From assembly GCA_002914805.1 (NCBI GenBank), contig JXTB01000565.1, positions 11,179-75,178 on the forward strand: a stretch of DNA of 64,000 nt, given 5' to 3'. Each line of letters opens with the position of its first letter. Within the stretch, counting starts at the first letter, position 1. Made by a program: the position numbers and the translations under genes. The notes below the pieces were generated by a model, which was given only the letters and a program-made list of their open reading frames with translations, was not told the DNA's origin and made no database searches. This DNA is from Parasponia andersonii. Taxonomy: Eukaryota; Streptophyta; Magnoliopsida; Rosales; Cannabaceae. Shown here one piece after another: positions 32,730-46,369 of this stretch.

Positions 32730-32954
32730 GGGCACTAAATTAGTAGGTATTTTTTTTTCACCTATACATAAATATCAATTTGGCTAATGAAAATTTGTCA
32801 TACATATTTTTTATATTAAAAAATAAGAGAGAGAAATAACATTAATGATACACGTCTTTTTATATACTTCATAATAATTCATCATTAAATGATGATCTAA
32901 TAGTTTAAAAAATATCTACACAAAGGTAAAAAAAAAACCTATTGGATTGACAAC
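32730..32954 (+). mobile_element. MITE copy 3
   Basis: About 225 bp. Left end GGGCACTAAATTAGTAGGTA; right end CCTATTGGATTGACAAC. The core TAATGATACACGTCTTTTTA is identical to copy 2. Flanks are TA-rich. It lies about 1.15 kb from copy 2 in the same orientation. Confidence 0.85.
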
Positions 32955-34811
32955 TATATATGTATATATATATCATAACCTTAGAGTATGTTTTGAAAAC
33001 CCAAATGAGTATATATTTGGGACTGACATAAATGTACACATAATATTTTAGATAAATGAACTTATTGCTTATTAAATATCCCAAATATGCTTAAATTAAC
33101 ACTTAATATTAAAGTCATAAACTCTTAAAAACTTCATATTGATATACAATTGGATTAAGTTTTCATAAGAATAAGGAATATATTACAAATTTCAATAATG
33201 AGTAATACGAGAGACATACAAATATACACATGTATCATTAATTTTAACCACCCGTGAGTGGCTTAAAATATATGTAACATCATTGTATATATGTTGTGCG
33301 TGTATGTTATGTGTATCCTTAGCATTACTCTTTCAACAATTTTGATGAAAGCAAGTTATTTTTTTTCTTTTGAAAAGTTTATTTATATGTTTAAATTAAT
33401 GGGTAGGAAGAATCACGTAAGAAGTCTAAATAGAATGTCACCATCTCAAACTTCTTCGGAAAAATAGAAGAAAAACAAGAAATTTTAAATCGTAACCCTA
33501 GAAATAAATTAGAAAATCCAGTCTACTTAGGAGAAAGGAGGAAACAAGACAAGAAAAGAAAATTAATGATAAACTTTTAATCTTTCAAATATCATAAAGT
33601 TGGGTTTTTTGTCAAAAAAAAATACAAGATTGAAGTAGAAAAGAAGATGGCAAAAGGTGTAAATTCATTGGGGGAAAGAACTTGATGAGTGGAAAAAGAA
33701 ATTTCATTTATTTTAATGAATGACCAATTTATATAGGGTACGCGTAAAATGTGAGAAAATAAAAAGTCAGATTTTTAAATTTGGAAGAAGAGTTTCTTTT
33801 AGAAAAAGGTGGAAAGAGAAAAAAGAGAAGCCACAAAAGACCACTTATTGGCAAGTGGCAAGTGCCATTTTTCATTTATTTGCCTAATAAAATGATGATT
33901 TTTGTGATCGAAAAGGCAAAGTTGAAACTTTTAATAATTCAAAAGCATATTAAGACACTCTACATAATTTAACGTAAGATATTAAAAAGAAAAAAATTAT
34001 GTTCTTCTTTCAATTGGCCAATAAATGTATCTAATTTGTCAATTTTTAAGTTATTAATTTTTTATAATTATTTTTATTTTATTATTATTACAATATTTAT
34101 TATGATTACCATAATTACAGTATAATCTTCTATACATTTTTCTTTCTCCACCCTCATTTACTAATTCGTAAATGACAGAAATATATTTTTTTTTGTAAAA
34201 TGGCACAAATGACAACAAATAATAGCCATCAACTAGAATATTTTTTTTTAACTATTTTTTTTCTTTACGCATCTTTAAACAAAATTGATAAAATAAATTA
34301 TCTAATAAAACCTCCAATAATAAAAGTAATTTTAGTGAAATTAAGTTTTACAGTGATGATGGATGAACATAATTTTAAATTTTAAATTCTAAAGATCTAT
34401 CTATTACGACCTAAATCACAAATCGTGGCAAATTAGAAATTTCACAAGTAGGAAGTCTAGAAATTATTTTACAAAAATATTCAACGAAGTTCCGTTTTGA
34501 AAATCTTTAGAAAAATGAGAGTTGATAACAAAAAACGACATCCTTATAAAAAGTTCATAAAATTATTCATACGTTAGTTTCCACAGCTTTGTGATCCCCT
34601 ATTAATTAGCATACGTATTGAAAATCAAATACTTAGGCATATAAAAGGTCCATTTACAGTTTTTAAAATGTCCTTATTTATATAATTTCCTTGATCATGA
34701 GTAAAACAATCCTTATGCAAACACTTGTAAGTATTATCATACCCAAATAGTTATTAAGTACGAATTATACAGACAACAAGATGAAACAAATCCAGAAGAA
34801 TAAACGACACT
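32955..34811. other. AT-rich intergenic DNA
   Basis: Only short low-complexity frames. Nothing supportable. Confidence 0.5.
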
Positions 34812-35222
34812 AAAATGTGTTTAGAAGGAGGGAGAAGTGGAAAGAAGGAGAGGGGTGAGGGGATTATTTGATAGATTTGGGGTATGATAGTTGTTTGATA
34901 GGAGAGATTTTATGAAAAATTATATTAGACAAGATATATAAAATTCTTAATTTTAACTAAATTTTAATCCTTCCAAAATTAGAGAGATTTTAGGAGAGAG
35001 ATATCCACTTAAATGGTAAAGTAGTTATTCTAACTATAATCTTTTCCCTTCCTTTCACTTTTCATTCTTACCAAACAATAGAGAAGATTTTTTTCTTCTC
35101 TCCTTTCTCTCGTATCAAACACAATAAGAGAAGAGTGCTATCTTTCCTTTCTCACTTTTCTTTCCTAGGTAATATTGGTCCATTTCCTTCTCTTCTCTCC
35201 TTCATACCAAACATAGTCTAAA
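34812..35222. mobile_element. MITE-like imperfect inverted repeat
   Basis: The left end (ATGTGTTTAGAAGGAGGGAG) pairs with the right end, which reads on the minus strand CTATGTTTGGTATGAAGGAG. Purine-rich GGAGAGAAG blocks near the left are mirrored by CTTCTCTCC blocks near the right. It is about 410 bp with no coding capacity. The TTTGGTA-type terminus is common in plant MITEs; the superfamily is not assigned. Confidence 0.55.
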
Positions 35223-35538
35223 AGAAAGACCTAAACAACTTAACTAGCCAAATGAACATTTATTTTGGTCAAGCCAATACCTAAAAATGGGAGAAAAATG
35301 TGGAGGGGGTAAGCATAGAAATGTCCAATAGGAATTAAATTACCATTCTGATAAACTAGTATCTTTTATAAAAACTTACATGGTTAGACTTTTTTCAAAC
35401 ATGAGTTATAAAATCAAAAGTCCATATATGTATCTGAAATCATATTTCATATCTGAAATCATATCTGAAATCAAAAGTCCCTGCTCAAGTTCCTAGGTAT
35501 TTCATCTAAAGGTGTAGTAACTTACCATCTATCTAAAT
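35223..35538. other. Intergenic DNA
   Basis: No feature recognised apart from the TAAAT target duplication that ends it at 35538. Confidence 0.5.
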
Positions 35539-36093
35539 TGTCACGACCCAAAACCCAGGCCAATGGCAGAAGGGGAATTTCACAAAGATGGGAAATTCGA
35601 TGATTTATTTGAAAAGTATCTAAAAAGTTTTAGTTTTGTAAACAATCCATTTTGATAAAGTATTTAGAATTTTATCCCGTGAACCTCTCTCACAGTTCGT
35701 ATACACCATTAAACATAGACCGAATAATAATTGAAAAACGAGAAAAATCAAATATAAGTCCAAGCATCGTCATCATTTACAACAATAAGTTAAATCCCAA
35801 AATGGCATACATAAGTTTGCAGACAAAATAGAAAGTAGTAATCTTGGTTCAATACTAATACAAAATTTCAACAGTCTAAACACCACGACGGTTAATTTCT
35901 AGCATTACCAAGAAATGAACTATAGTCAAGATGGCCTCTTACTCCTCCTGATTTCCAAGATCGCACTGAACACCACCTGAGGAAGGGAAGAAGGGGAGGG
36001 GGGGTGAGCATACAATGCCCAGTAGGAAAATAGTTATCTCGAAGAAAAACAGTTCAGTGATGGAAAAGTCCTACATGGTTAGTTTAAATCAAA

Positions 36094-36144
<51 letters not shown>

Positions 36145-37636
36145 ATCCAAACCGGGAGCCCATATATATAAAATAGTGTAATCAAAACCATCAATCCATA
36201 TGCACATGACACAAATCAACCCATACCCATGAGCTCACATCCTCTCATCTGTGGAAACCCAAGATGATGGCACTAAGTATGCCTAACAGCCTGCTTGACA
36301 CCTAAGCCCATACCTGGAAAGGACACCCATGTGTCGCCTACCAAACTTGAAGGGGCAACCGAATTGCCTATACCTACCAAATGGGGAGGTAATCAGAAGA
36401 ACAAATCTCGTGCGAGTGTACGGACTTTCACCGACAGTGGGGTACGCAGCGCCACACTGTAAAACCCATGATACTAACACGATGCTCATGTATGATCCTA
36501 TGACATGTGCAATCCAGAACTGAAGTGTAAAAACTACTGTACTCTGGTTTTTTAGTAAAACATGCATAATAAGGTTTTATAGAAAAACAGGTAACATAAT
36601 GGCCCTATTTTTGATATACCTAAAATAACCTGCACACAACAAATTCTCAGAGCAGTACAGTATATATCTCATACAACCAATTTCATCACATATAATTCAA
36701 ATCATTAAAAATACACTTGTTCTTATATGCTGTTGAAAATAAGTTTTAATTCAAAATGGTATAAAACGAAGGTAATTAAACCCCTACCTCACCAGAATAG
36801 CGATACCACGTTATTGAGTCCTTAAGGTATCGTTAACGATTGCCCGGAGGGTCGGGAACCAATTCCAAGCCCTCGATCATTCTCTTGCGAAAAATCAAAT
36901 TCTTATCGGAGCTTCAATTCTACAAACGGACCTCTTCACTAAATTCCTAGCATCCAAAATAGCTAGGTTAGACATATAACTTGTCCAATTCGAGTCCAGG
37001 CCAACACTGAGCCAGTGGCACGCAAAATGCGGCAAAATCTCAACCGTCGGATCTCGATTTTTATGCCAATCACCAAACCACACAATATATATATATATAT
37101 ATCAAACTTCTCAATTTTCCGAGTACATTCCAAAAATGAAAACAAAAATACAATCCAACGGCCGGATCAAAAAGTCAAACTTAAACTCAAAATATCCAAA
37201 AATGGCAACTTACAATCCGGGCAAAATGGGGTTGAGATATATATACCTTGACGATCCTTGCGACGAGCCGAATCCAACGGGACCAGTTGGAGGCCGAATG
37301 GTGGCCGGAATCTTCACCGGTGGTCAAAAATCCGAAATGGCTCAAATCGGCTTCTATGGAGTTTTTTGGCAAGGGGCAGTGGCAGCGACTGGCGAGGGGT
37401 GGCGGGGCTTCGTGGCAGCCTGACAAAGGCTTGCCGACGGGCTGGGGTGGCGGACGGTGTCCAGAGGCAAGCTGCGGCCTTCTTTCTCCTTCCGTCGGCC
37501 GAGAGGGAGAAAACGAGAGAGAGAGGGGGGGCGAGTCTGAGAGAGAAATAGAAAAACATATATATAATTTGATTTTTTTTTTATAAAAAAAATCTGGTCA
37601 AAAAACCATTTGCCCCTAAAAAACTGGGTTTTTACA
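35539..37636 (-). mobile_element. Solo LTR, chromovirus-type gypsy, 2.1 kb
   Basis: On the plus strand it starts TGTCACGACCC and ends GGGTTTTTACA, and is flanked on both sides by TAAAT (35534-35538 and 37637-37641), a perfect 5-bp target duplication. Parts at 36190-36500 match the LTRs at 48370 and 52050 (CCCATGAGCTCACA, GACACCCATGTGTC). Orientation is inferred from that match. AC/AT microsatellites lie at about 36102-36145. No internal region remains, so it is a product of LTR-LTR recombination. Confidence 0.85.
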
Positions 37637-37641
37637 TAAAT

Positions 37642-38339
37642 AATCATGATGCAAAAATATTCTCAAGGGTGATTCTATGGTGCGTAGTACATATGATGTA
37701 ATTTCAAACCAATCATGAATTAAATGACATAAACCAAATCATACTAAGAAATCTATTTTGATGTAACTATTAGATTTGCAGAAATTTCAATAGTAAAACG
37801 TTGTATTTTATTAAAACTTAATTTTAAAATCTGCAAATAAATCATATCATACAACAGTTCACACCTTATTAATATATTAAAATCATCAATACATCATACA
37901 AATCAATTGTTATATAGTTTTAATCACAAAATTTCAGTTATGCTCTAAAGTATTCAAATTTATCAATTTATAGTCAAACAAGTCTAAAAACTAAGTAATT
38001 GAACTTCTAAATCAGCTAAATCTAATTATTGATCACTCCATGAATCTCAGAATATACAATAATTGGAATGAGCTTACTAAGGTGTGGACTGGGAAATGAC
38101 TTTTTTCTTTATTGCCCATGTTATGTATTTGATGTCAAATTGGACTCAGCATGTTGAAACAAGGTCGGAGGTGCGATTGGTACCTCAAATCGATGCATGG
38201 AAGACGTCTAATGGGTATCAAGGAATTCTGTTTGCTTACTTTAAAGAGTGAGTTTTTTACCGGAGCCTTGACCAGTGAAACCAATGTTACCATTACATTC
38301 GAAACGTCGAAATTAGGTACCAAGAATATACAACTTCTC
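37642..38339. other. Intergenic DNA
   Basis: A 63-codon open frame at 38151-38342 is not recognised. Nothing else seen. Confidence 0.4.
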
Positions 38340-38960
38340 TAATTTTTTTTTAGAGTGAAACCCGAGACTCAATATACAAAACAAGACAAATCCCAAGCCT
38401 TACAAAGCAGTACATATGCACGATAAGATTCAACGATGATGTTATATATGAATCAGATTCTATTCAACGAGTATATTCCAAAAATTAGAACCGAACTTTG
38501 ATCGAGCTGCATGATCAAAAAGTCAATGCACAAACCAATAACTTTAACCATCCAAAATTGATAATATTTCACCGAAGGAGTTTTGAGTCTGGCCAAGGTT
38601 TTATAGACGTTAGCGACGGCTAGCTGGGGTCATATTTATTGGGTGAGGACTCCTGATGGACGGTGGTAGTGGTGGTAGATGCAAAAAAGAGCGAAAGAGT
38701 CATCTTCTCTTCGGTGACTAATTTGCTTCTCCAAGGCATTTTAGGCGACAATCTTAGTTGACAAAGGTTCGGTTAGAGGCTACTGAGGATGCGGGTGGGC
38801 GCGTCAACCAAAAGGGAGGTGGGTGTATAGAGACTCGAGGCAGGTGAGGGAGGGTGGGGAAATCGCAAGAAAGAAAAGGGAAATGAGCTAAAGAACTGGC
38901 GTATTTAGACACTTGTCAAGTGCTGAACTGGTTTTTTACTCCTAGGTTTTACAAATCAAT
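38340..38960 (-). repeat. Diverged LTR fragment related to the 35.5-kb solo LTR
   Basis: Similar order of landmarks to the end of the 35.5-kb LTR: ATAATATTTCACCGAAGG, a purine/G-rich stretch with GGTGGGTG, then a CTGGTTTTTTACTCCTAG end. Similarity is patchy and limits are uncertain. Confidence 0.4.
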
Positions 38961-41150
38961 CTTTGCTCTTAATTTCTCTTTGAAAAGTCCCCTAAATGTT
39001 ACCCGTAGATCCCTTTGTGTCTGTATTAAGGCCCTTGGCACCAAATTTCTTATAGTTTAACGTAGTTTCAAAATCAAATACAATCTCAGTCATTTTAAAT
39101 CAAACTTTAATTCCAAAAATTGTGAAATTATTACTATGCAATTAATGTGAAATTAATGTTTTCACACTTTTTCTTAAGAATACTAAAAAATGATTTAAGA
39201 ACACACACAGATACACACATTCTCTCTCTCTCGCTCTCCCTCTCTCTCTCCAATAAATAAAATGATTCAGAAACTCTAACTCTCTTTATAGTTCTCAAAA
39301 ATTGATTCAAGAATTCTACTTCTTTTTATTTCTCAATACTTTAGTGGGTGGCTCTACTATTAATATTTTGAATCCTAAAATTTGATTTCTATCTATATGT
39401 TTATAATTAAATAAATTATCAAAATATATTGATTTTTAAAGTGAATTCTTGTCAAGAAAGTAAAAAAAATAAAAAAGAAGACAAATGAAAGAGAGATCTT
39501 CAAACTACATTAGGTGGGGGAAAATTTTCATTTAAGATGACCAATTTTGAAGTGAGAAACTTTTAAAAAGTATATGCTAAGAAAATATTCAACATTAAAT
39601 TTAAAAATGCGTCTATTTAGAAGATGGGTGGAGAAAGAAACCATCCTTTTCTAAATTGTCCACCCCAATATTTAATCTAGAGTAAATGTTACTAAATGTT
39701 TATAATTTAGTAACATTTTTAAATTCTACATACTTAAGTTTTAGTATTTCTCGTAGTGGGGGTAAGAAATAAATTTGTACTGACTTTCTAACGGCAAACA
39801 CTATTTTAAGATCGATATGAATTTCTGCTGCTCATTTTTCTTTCAAGAGAAAACCAAATGTTGTATGATCAACTAAAGATTGAAATTACCCTAATATGAA
39901 TCACTTCATTTTCTTTGTATCAATTAAATTTAGGAATAAAATAAGTACTTAATAACTATATGTAACCCAAAGTTAAGTCATTTGATTGTATTGTATTAGT
40001 TAAATGCAAGATATAAAAAGCATTATTTTCTATCTTCCACGTCTTCTTTTGTTTTTGTTTTTAGATTTTATTTTTATTTATTTATTTATTAATATTTGTA
40101 AATACAGAGATTTTTTGTTTGCATCGTCTAGTGCTAGATATAGATATAGATATAGATATAGACAGTGATTTTTCTAAAAACATTATCGCCTGGTATAAAT
40201 ATCCCCATTAAATGTTGGTGACATTGCTTATGATTAATTTGTGCTACTCCCTTATTCTTTGTTACCCATTCTGATTTTTTTTTGGTAAGGAATCATTTTT
40301 TATTTTTAAACGTTGTGTTATTAACTTATTATTTTTTTTTCTAACAGTTTTGTTAACAACCTTTTTTTCAGTTTATTATCCAATTAGTAGATTACAAAAA
40401 AAAAAAAATCAGGTTTACTCAAAACTAATGCATACGTCTTTCAGAATTTATTAATATTATGATTTAATAATAAATTTATTGTGTTTTAATATAATCCCAT
40501 TAAATTAGTAACTTCTCTATATAGATCTTCTAAATTAAAACAATGTCTCTACTGTGTAAAAGAAAACTGATTGTGGTATGTTTATTATAATGTCATTGCA
40601 ATTAATTAGTTTCGTCAATTTATTAGTGTTTATTTTCTAAAACTACTAATAGAAAAAAAAATGGTAGAACTATTTGAACATGAGTTTTTCTATTTTATTT
40701 ACTAAATGAACTCCTAACACCTACCTTATTTGATCTCTCTTAAGAATTGAATTTTCTTTTACTAATTCTATGAATGTTATTCTTAATTTTATTTCAAATT
40801 CATTTACTTTTTTAATTTTTTTTTTTATCTTTATAAGATTCCATGATCTTTTTTTTTTTTTTTAAAGATTGATATTTTTAGTTTGTTAAAGTACATTAAA
40901 TTAGTAATAATTATGTCTAGCTACAAATATGAACTAGATAATACAGTCTAATAGGAAAATTAATTAAGAGTAAAAGAAAACTAATTTAATATAAAAGAAG
41001 AGTTCTTAATAAACCTTTAAAAGCAATTAAAAGGACCAAAAAAACAGTGAAAATTTAATTGTTGAACTAATTTTTTAATGAATTAGAAGATGATGAAGTG
41101 GTGTGAACATATAAAGACAATTAAGTACATACTAACGACGAAACGTGTGG
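38961..41150. other. AT-rich intergenic DNA
   Basis: CT microsatellite at about 39219-39250 and ATAGAT repeats at 40136-40163. No gene. Confidence 0.55.
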
Positions 41151-43297
41151 TGTAATATCCCGTATACAAAAGGAAAAAAAACGAATGTATACATACAAAG
41201 AATTATAATCATAGACGAAAAGGTTAAATAGCCCTTAATAATATGTTTTATACAAGGTTATTTTAGTAAATTTATTAGAAACACTTTAAGAAAGAACTAA
41301 TAATCTACTTTCTTTTAAACGTACCCTTTATAGAAAAGGAAGATAGGAGATTATACTTTTATGACGAAGAGAAGAACAAGTGGACTATATTATTATAGAT
41401 TATTGAGACTCATTCTTAAGGTAATAAATTCTTAATTGATTAAGTTTCATGTTTTAGTTGAGTTTTAAGATTAGAATTGAATATATAAGGTTAGAGTTTT
41501 GAATCGTCCTTTAATGATTTATGAATTTGGGAGGTGAATTTAGTATAAGATAAAGCCTCTTGATTATATGATTAAAATAAGACATGGTTTGAGTGATTTA
41601 GTTGGACAAGTAAGAAATTATAGGCTTTTAAGTGTTTGATAAAGATGAAAAATGCAATAATAATTGCGGTTGAATTTACAGAGACTTTTAATAGTTTGAC
41701 TAGTTTATATTCAGTATAGTTTGAAAGCTTATTGAATAAAGTTTCTAACAATATACAGATCACTAAAATCAAAATTATAACCAAAGAGTTATAGGTTGAC
41801 AAACCCGACATTATGAAATTATAATATCTAAAATTGAGGTAAAATATCAAATCATGCCAGCAATTATGAGACAGAATGGCCGAGCTAACCTAAGGACTTG
41901 TTAATCATATTCTTGATAGATATAGGACCCTCATGATTTGTAGAATTTGTCCTCCAAATTTGGTATCTTTTGGAAATAGATTAGAATTATTATAAATCTT
42001 GAAAATTGAGATTGTTCGTCGTAAATAAGAGCTGATCATAAAAAGTATATAGGCAGCAAGTAATCATTATTTTTGGTATAATTAGAATTAGATACTTATT
42101 TATTATTTAAGAAAGAATAGATGTATGAAAGATTATATTGATTACTTTGGTTAATTTGGCAAAGTGAATGAGGTATCTAGTAACTTCTTGTATAAAAACT
42201 GGATGCTTAATTGTTTCCAATAAACTCGTTTTTACAAAGTGTTTTCTTAAAGAATATTATTTCAAGTTAAAATATAATTTTCACAAATAAAATTGTTCAT
42301 CAAAAGAAGACCGTTTTACTGAAATAGTTACTTTATCTGAAAAATTATTATGATTCTATTTGATAGTTAATTTTTAATTAAAATATGGATCAAGTATATG
42401 TAATTATTACCAAACATAGTTACATGAAATTTTCTGAAATGATTCTAGTATTATAATAAGAAAAAGTGAAATTGCTTCTAAAATATTATTATATATAAAT
42501 GTATTTTGAAATTCTCTTAAGTGATTTACATGCAATATAAACCCATTACACATGGATTTTATGTGGACAGTACATACTAACGTGGATCAAGTTATAAAGA
42601 ATTAAATATAGTAAATATGAACCTAGGTATATGTATTAAATCAAGTAACTGTGGATATAATTATAAAGATCAAGTGTAGTAAAAATGAACTTATTGATTA
42701 TTGGATGATATTGAAACGATAGATTTTGAAAACCTATTTCATGTTTTTGTTATATTGATTACTGCATAGTTTCATTTGATTATCTTGAATAGTACTAAAT
42801 TCTGAAATCAAATTTGTTCTGAAAAATGTTAAAATATATTCTTAAACCTTTCAATACTTGATCTATCTAGTTAAAGTTAATGGTACTTACTAGGCTATCT
42901 AGTTCATTAGTTTTATTTTTTCCTTCAAAATTTTGAGGATCGTCAATGAAGGGGTTGACCAAAGGATCATAATTTGTTTGGTAGTAATTAAAATGTATCA
43001 GAATACTTTATGATTGGAAAGGGAAAAATCATTCATTTTTATTGAGAAAATACAAGAATTTGAAGGTCGATGAGTATTGATTTATTAGATTACAGTTTGT
43101 GTTGTATAGTTGATTTTTTGAATATATAGAGATTTGTAAGAATTACTAAATTTTACATGATTTAGGGTTACTTATTAGAGTTTATTCTTCTTTTGTTATT
43201 ATAGATTATAGATATTATAGATTATAGATAGATGTCTTGTTTGTAAGGCTTTGATTTATAGGAATGTAAAGCACATTTTCAAAATCGGGCGGTGATA
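41151..43297 (+). mobile_element. Old solo LTR, chromovirus-type, 2.15 kb
   Basis: Begins TGTAATATCCCG and ends CGGGCGGTGATA, the sense-strand counterparts of the TGTAAAAxCCC...GGGTCGTGACA ends of the other LTRs. Flanks are TGTGG and AGTGG, a 5-bp duplication with one change. An internal GGTACTTACTAGGC block matches the family's TACTTACTGGGC-type motif. It is very AT-rich and clearly old. Confidence 0.6.
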
Positions 43298-44361
43298 AGT
43301 GGATGCTATATTAGCTGAACTTGAGTAGAGATTTAAATAATATTTTGCTTCTCAAAAAATTACCGAACAGATTTTCAACAAAATTAAAGCTATTTTTTTT
43401 TTGATAAAAATTAAGACTAGTTCTTAGAACCCGTTTTCATAAATTTTTCGTAAAGACTCCAAATTTGGTATGTATATATGGTGCTTAGAAACAGACACAG
43501 TTCCATAATTTTATATAAGTGGGGGCATGATGTGTACAAAACTAGAATTCTTAATCTACAGGATTTTCCTGAAGGACTTTCCATTTTAATTGCTTTCGTC
43601 TATATATCATCAATTTTCCAAAATTGCTCATTTTTTTTAAAATTATTTGTTACAACAAAATATTTAATAGTCCTATTAAATAAAGTAGGAAGACTTCACC
43701 AATAATGAAAATACATATTTACTCTAACAAATCTTTACAAATGTAAACATTGAAAGTAATCTTCAAAAAAAAATTATAATATTTATACAGTCTTTCCAAA
43801 GCTGGACATTTGTAAGTCTACTCATTCTACATTTAATAAACAATATTAGAGTACTCAATCCAATAAAATTTAGGTAATAAGAGAGTGCTTTAATCGACGT
43901 CGAAAAAAGGAAAGTTCTTTAATAAAAGGTTAATGAAATTATTGTAGAGAAATAAGTAGGTTTTGGGTTGGGATTATAAGAAAGAAAAAGACAAGAAACA
44001 TAGATCTGATAAAAAGAAATATTATAAAAACAAAAAAAAATTAATTAGTTCACTTTATTGTTAAAATTGAATAATCAATTAGTGTTTTAAATAGTTTATT
44101 TTAAGTTGAAAGCAACAAGTTGACCATAATGAATTAACATAAGATCCTAAAAAAAACATTAGTTAAAATAAAATTAATTACGTGGGGTTAAATACAATTA
44201 AGGAATTATTTATGTTAAATCTTAAAAGAAAGGGGCAATAAACTTTAATGGTGTTAAAACTATGGGATTCCGAATTGGTAAAGGGGAATCAAATAAGATT
44301 ATATACAAAATAACTACTATAAGTAAATAGCATGCAAACCACATGTAATTAATAAAGAAAA
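43298..44361. other. AT-rich intergenic DNA
   Basis: A 75-codon open frame at 43478-43705 is not recognised and has no supporting context. Confidence 0.5.
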
Positions 44362-45639
44362 ATTAGTCATTTTGGCTCGTGAGATTTGCAATCAGATGAA
44401 TTTACCCCGATTCTCACTTTTGACTTTGTATTCAAGCATCCCTAAATGATAAATTTATTTTTCTTTTGCCCCCTCTCTTTTGACTTAATATTCAAGTGTC
44501 CCCAATAATGACAAAGTTATTCTTTTTTTGCTCTCTAATTTTTTACTTAGTATTCAAAGGCCCCATAAAATGGTAAAACTATTATTCTTTTACTCCCTAA
44601 ATTCTACTAGTATTAGAAAATTGTTAATGGACAATAGTCAAATAATCATTTTACTTTTTAAATAGCTAATAAATATCTTTTACTATTTTTTTTATTAGAG
44701 ATTTCCAAAGAGTTAGTTTTTATGATTAAATAAATAAAATAAACAATAAAGGTAAAAGAAAAGTAATTTTTTTTAATAGTTATATATGTATATGTAAAAC
44801 AAAAAATAGATAAAATAGAACAATTTTTGTATTAATTCATTAGTATCAAAATATTTTTGGAAGATGTGTAAAAAAAAAAAAACTGTATATTTTCATATCC
44901 GAAAGACTTTCTAGAAAATGAAATGATTATTTGTCCTCTTATTTTTTTTATGAAAAATACTCATTTCATTTTTGTCATTTTTATTTTTGTCATTTATGAA
45001 ATTCATGAAATGAAATAAGAGGGCAAGTTTATGAAATGACTATTTTCCCTCTTAGTTTCATATTTTCATGAAATGAATTGACTATTTTTCATGAAAGATA
45101 AGAGGGAAAATTCATGAAAATATGAAAAATAAGAGGGCAAATAGCCATTTTATTTTCTAGAAAGTCTTTCAAATATGAAAATATGCAGTTTTTATTTTTT
45201 TACATAATTTCTAAAAATATTTTGACACTATTGAATTGATGCAAAAATTTCTCTATTTTGTCTATCTTTTCTTTTGTATATATAACCATTAAAAAATTAT
45301 TTTTCTCTTACCTCTTTTCATTTATTTTATTTATTTAATAGTAAAAACTAGCTTTTTAAAAATATCTAATATAAAACAATAGTAAAAGATATTTATTAGC
45401 TATTTAAAAAAATAAATTGATTATTTGACTATTGTCCATTAATAATTTTTTAACGGTATTAAAATTGATGGGGCAAAAGAATAACAACTATACCATTATA
45501 GGAGGCACTTAAATATTAAGTCAAAAGTGTGGGGCAAAAGAAGAACAAATTTGCCATCTAAAGAGCACTTGAATACAAAATCAAAAGTGAATACACAAAT
45601 TTATACTAATGGCAAATGTCAGGGGGTAAAATGACTAAT
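44362..45639. mobile_element. 1.28-kb foldback palindrome
   Basis: The left arm (44362 to about 44960) is the reverse complement of the right arm (about 45120-45639). Ends are ATTAGTCATTTTGG and AAAATGACTAAT. Long matches include AATATTCAAGTGTCCC with GCACTTGAATAC, ATGGACAATAGTCAAATAATC with its complement near 45415-45440, and TTTCTAGAAAATGAAAT with ATTTTATTTTCTAGAAA. The centre (44960-45120) holds smaller inverted repeats built on TCATGAAAT and AAGAGGG. No protein is encoded. It is a non-autonomous foldback element or a tail-to-tail duplicated MITE. Confidence 0.9.
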
Positions 45640-46369
45640 TTTCTATGAATAAATACAAAATATGCAATAAATACTCCAACTATTTTTAGCCAACTAACTA
45701 CTAAATTAATGGTGTTTATCTAGTCTAATCTGTACTAAGCGCAGATTCTAGAAATCTCATGCAATCCAATTCGTATACAATCTATAACAAATCCAATCCC
45801 ATTCTGCAAATGTGTAGACTGAATAAGTTACTTAAGGCTTTTAAATAAGCCCTTATAACTGGGTTTTATGTTGGTTTTTGATCTGTTACTTAAGGCTTAT
45901 AAATAAGCCCTTATGAATATGTTTTAAAAAAATATTAATCATATGGTATTAGGTTGCACAATAATTTATGGGCTTTTAAGTCAAATGGTTGAATTTTGGG
46001 TCATAGTTTGTAAAATGACTATTTTTTAAACAATGCTAAAAATTGGCCGAATTTTGAAAATTATTTAAAAAATAATTATTTTCCATATTTAATATCTCAA
46101 AATATATTTTGAAAATGGATTTATTTTTTAAAAAATTGATTTATTTTTTCAATAGTTGATTTACTTTATAGAAAGTAGATCAATTGAAAACGGTCATTAT
46201 CAAAATAAAATTATAAAACATTCACTTATTAAATAGGTGTTAAAATTGGTCTTTTTTTAAATTGATGTGAAAAAAAAGACTATTTCTTACAAATACTCAT
46301 AATCTTTGACAATATAAATTATAACCAATAGAAAATTTTACAATATATATAAATTATAAGAAAGTGTTC
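45640..46369. other. AT-rich intergenic DNA
   Basis: A direct repeat of TTACTTAAGGCTT(A/T)TAAATAAGCCC occurs near 45829 and 45886. Otherwise nothing was recognised. Confidence 0.5.

Noticed and set aside
38151..38342. 63-codon frame near an LTR fragment
   Set aside because: No family recognised and no splice context.
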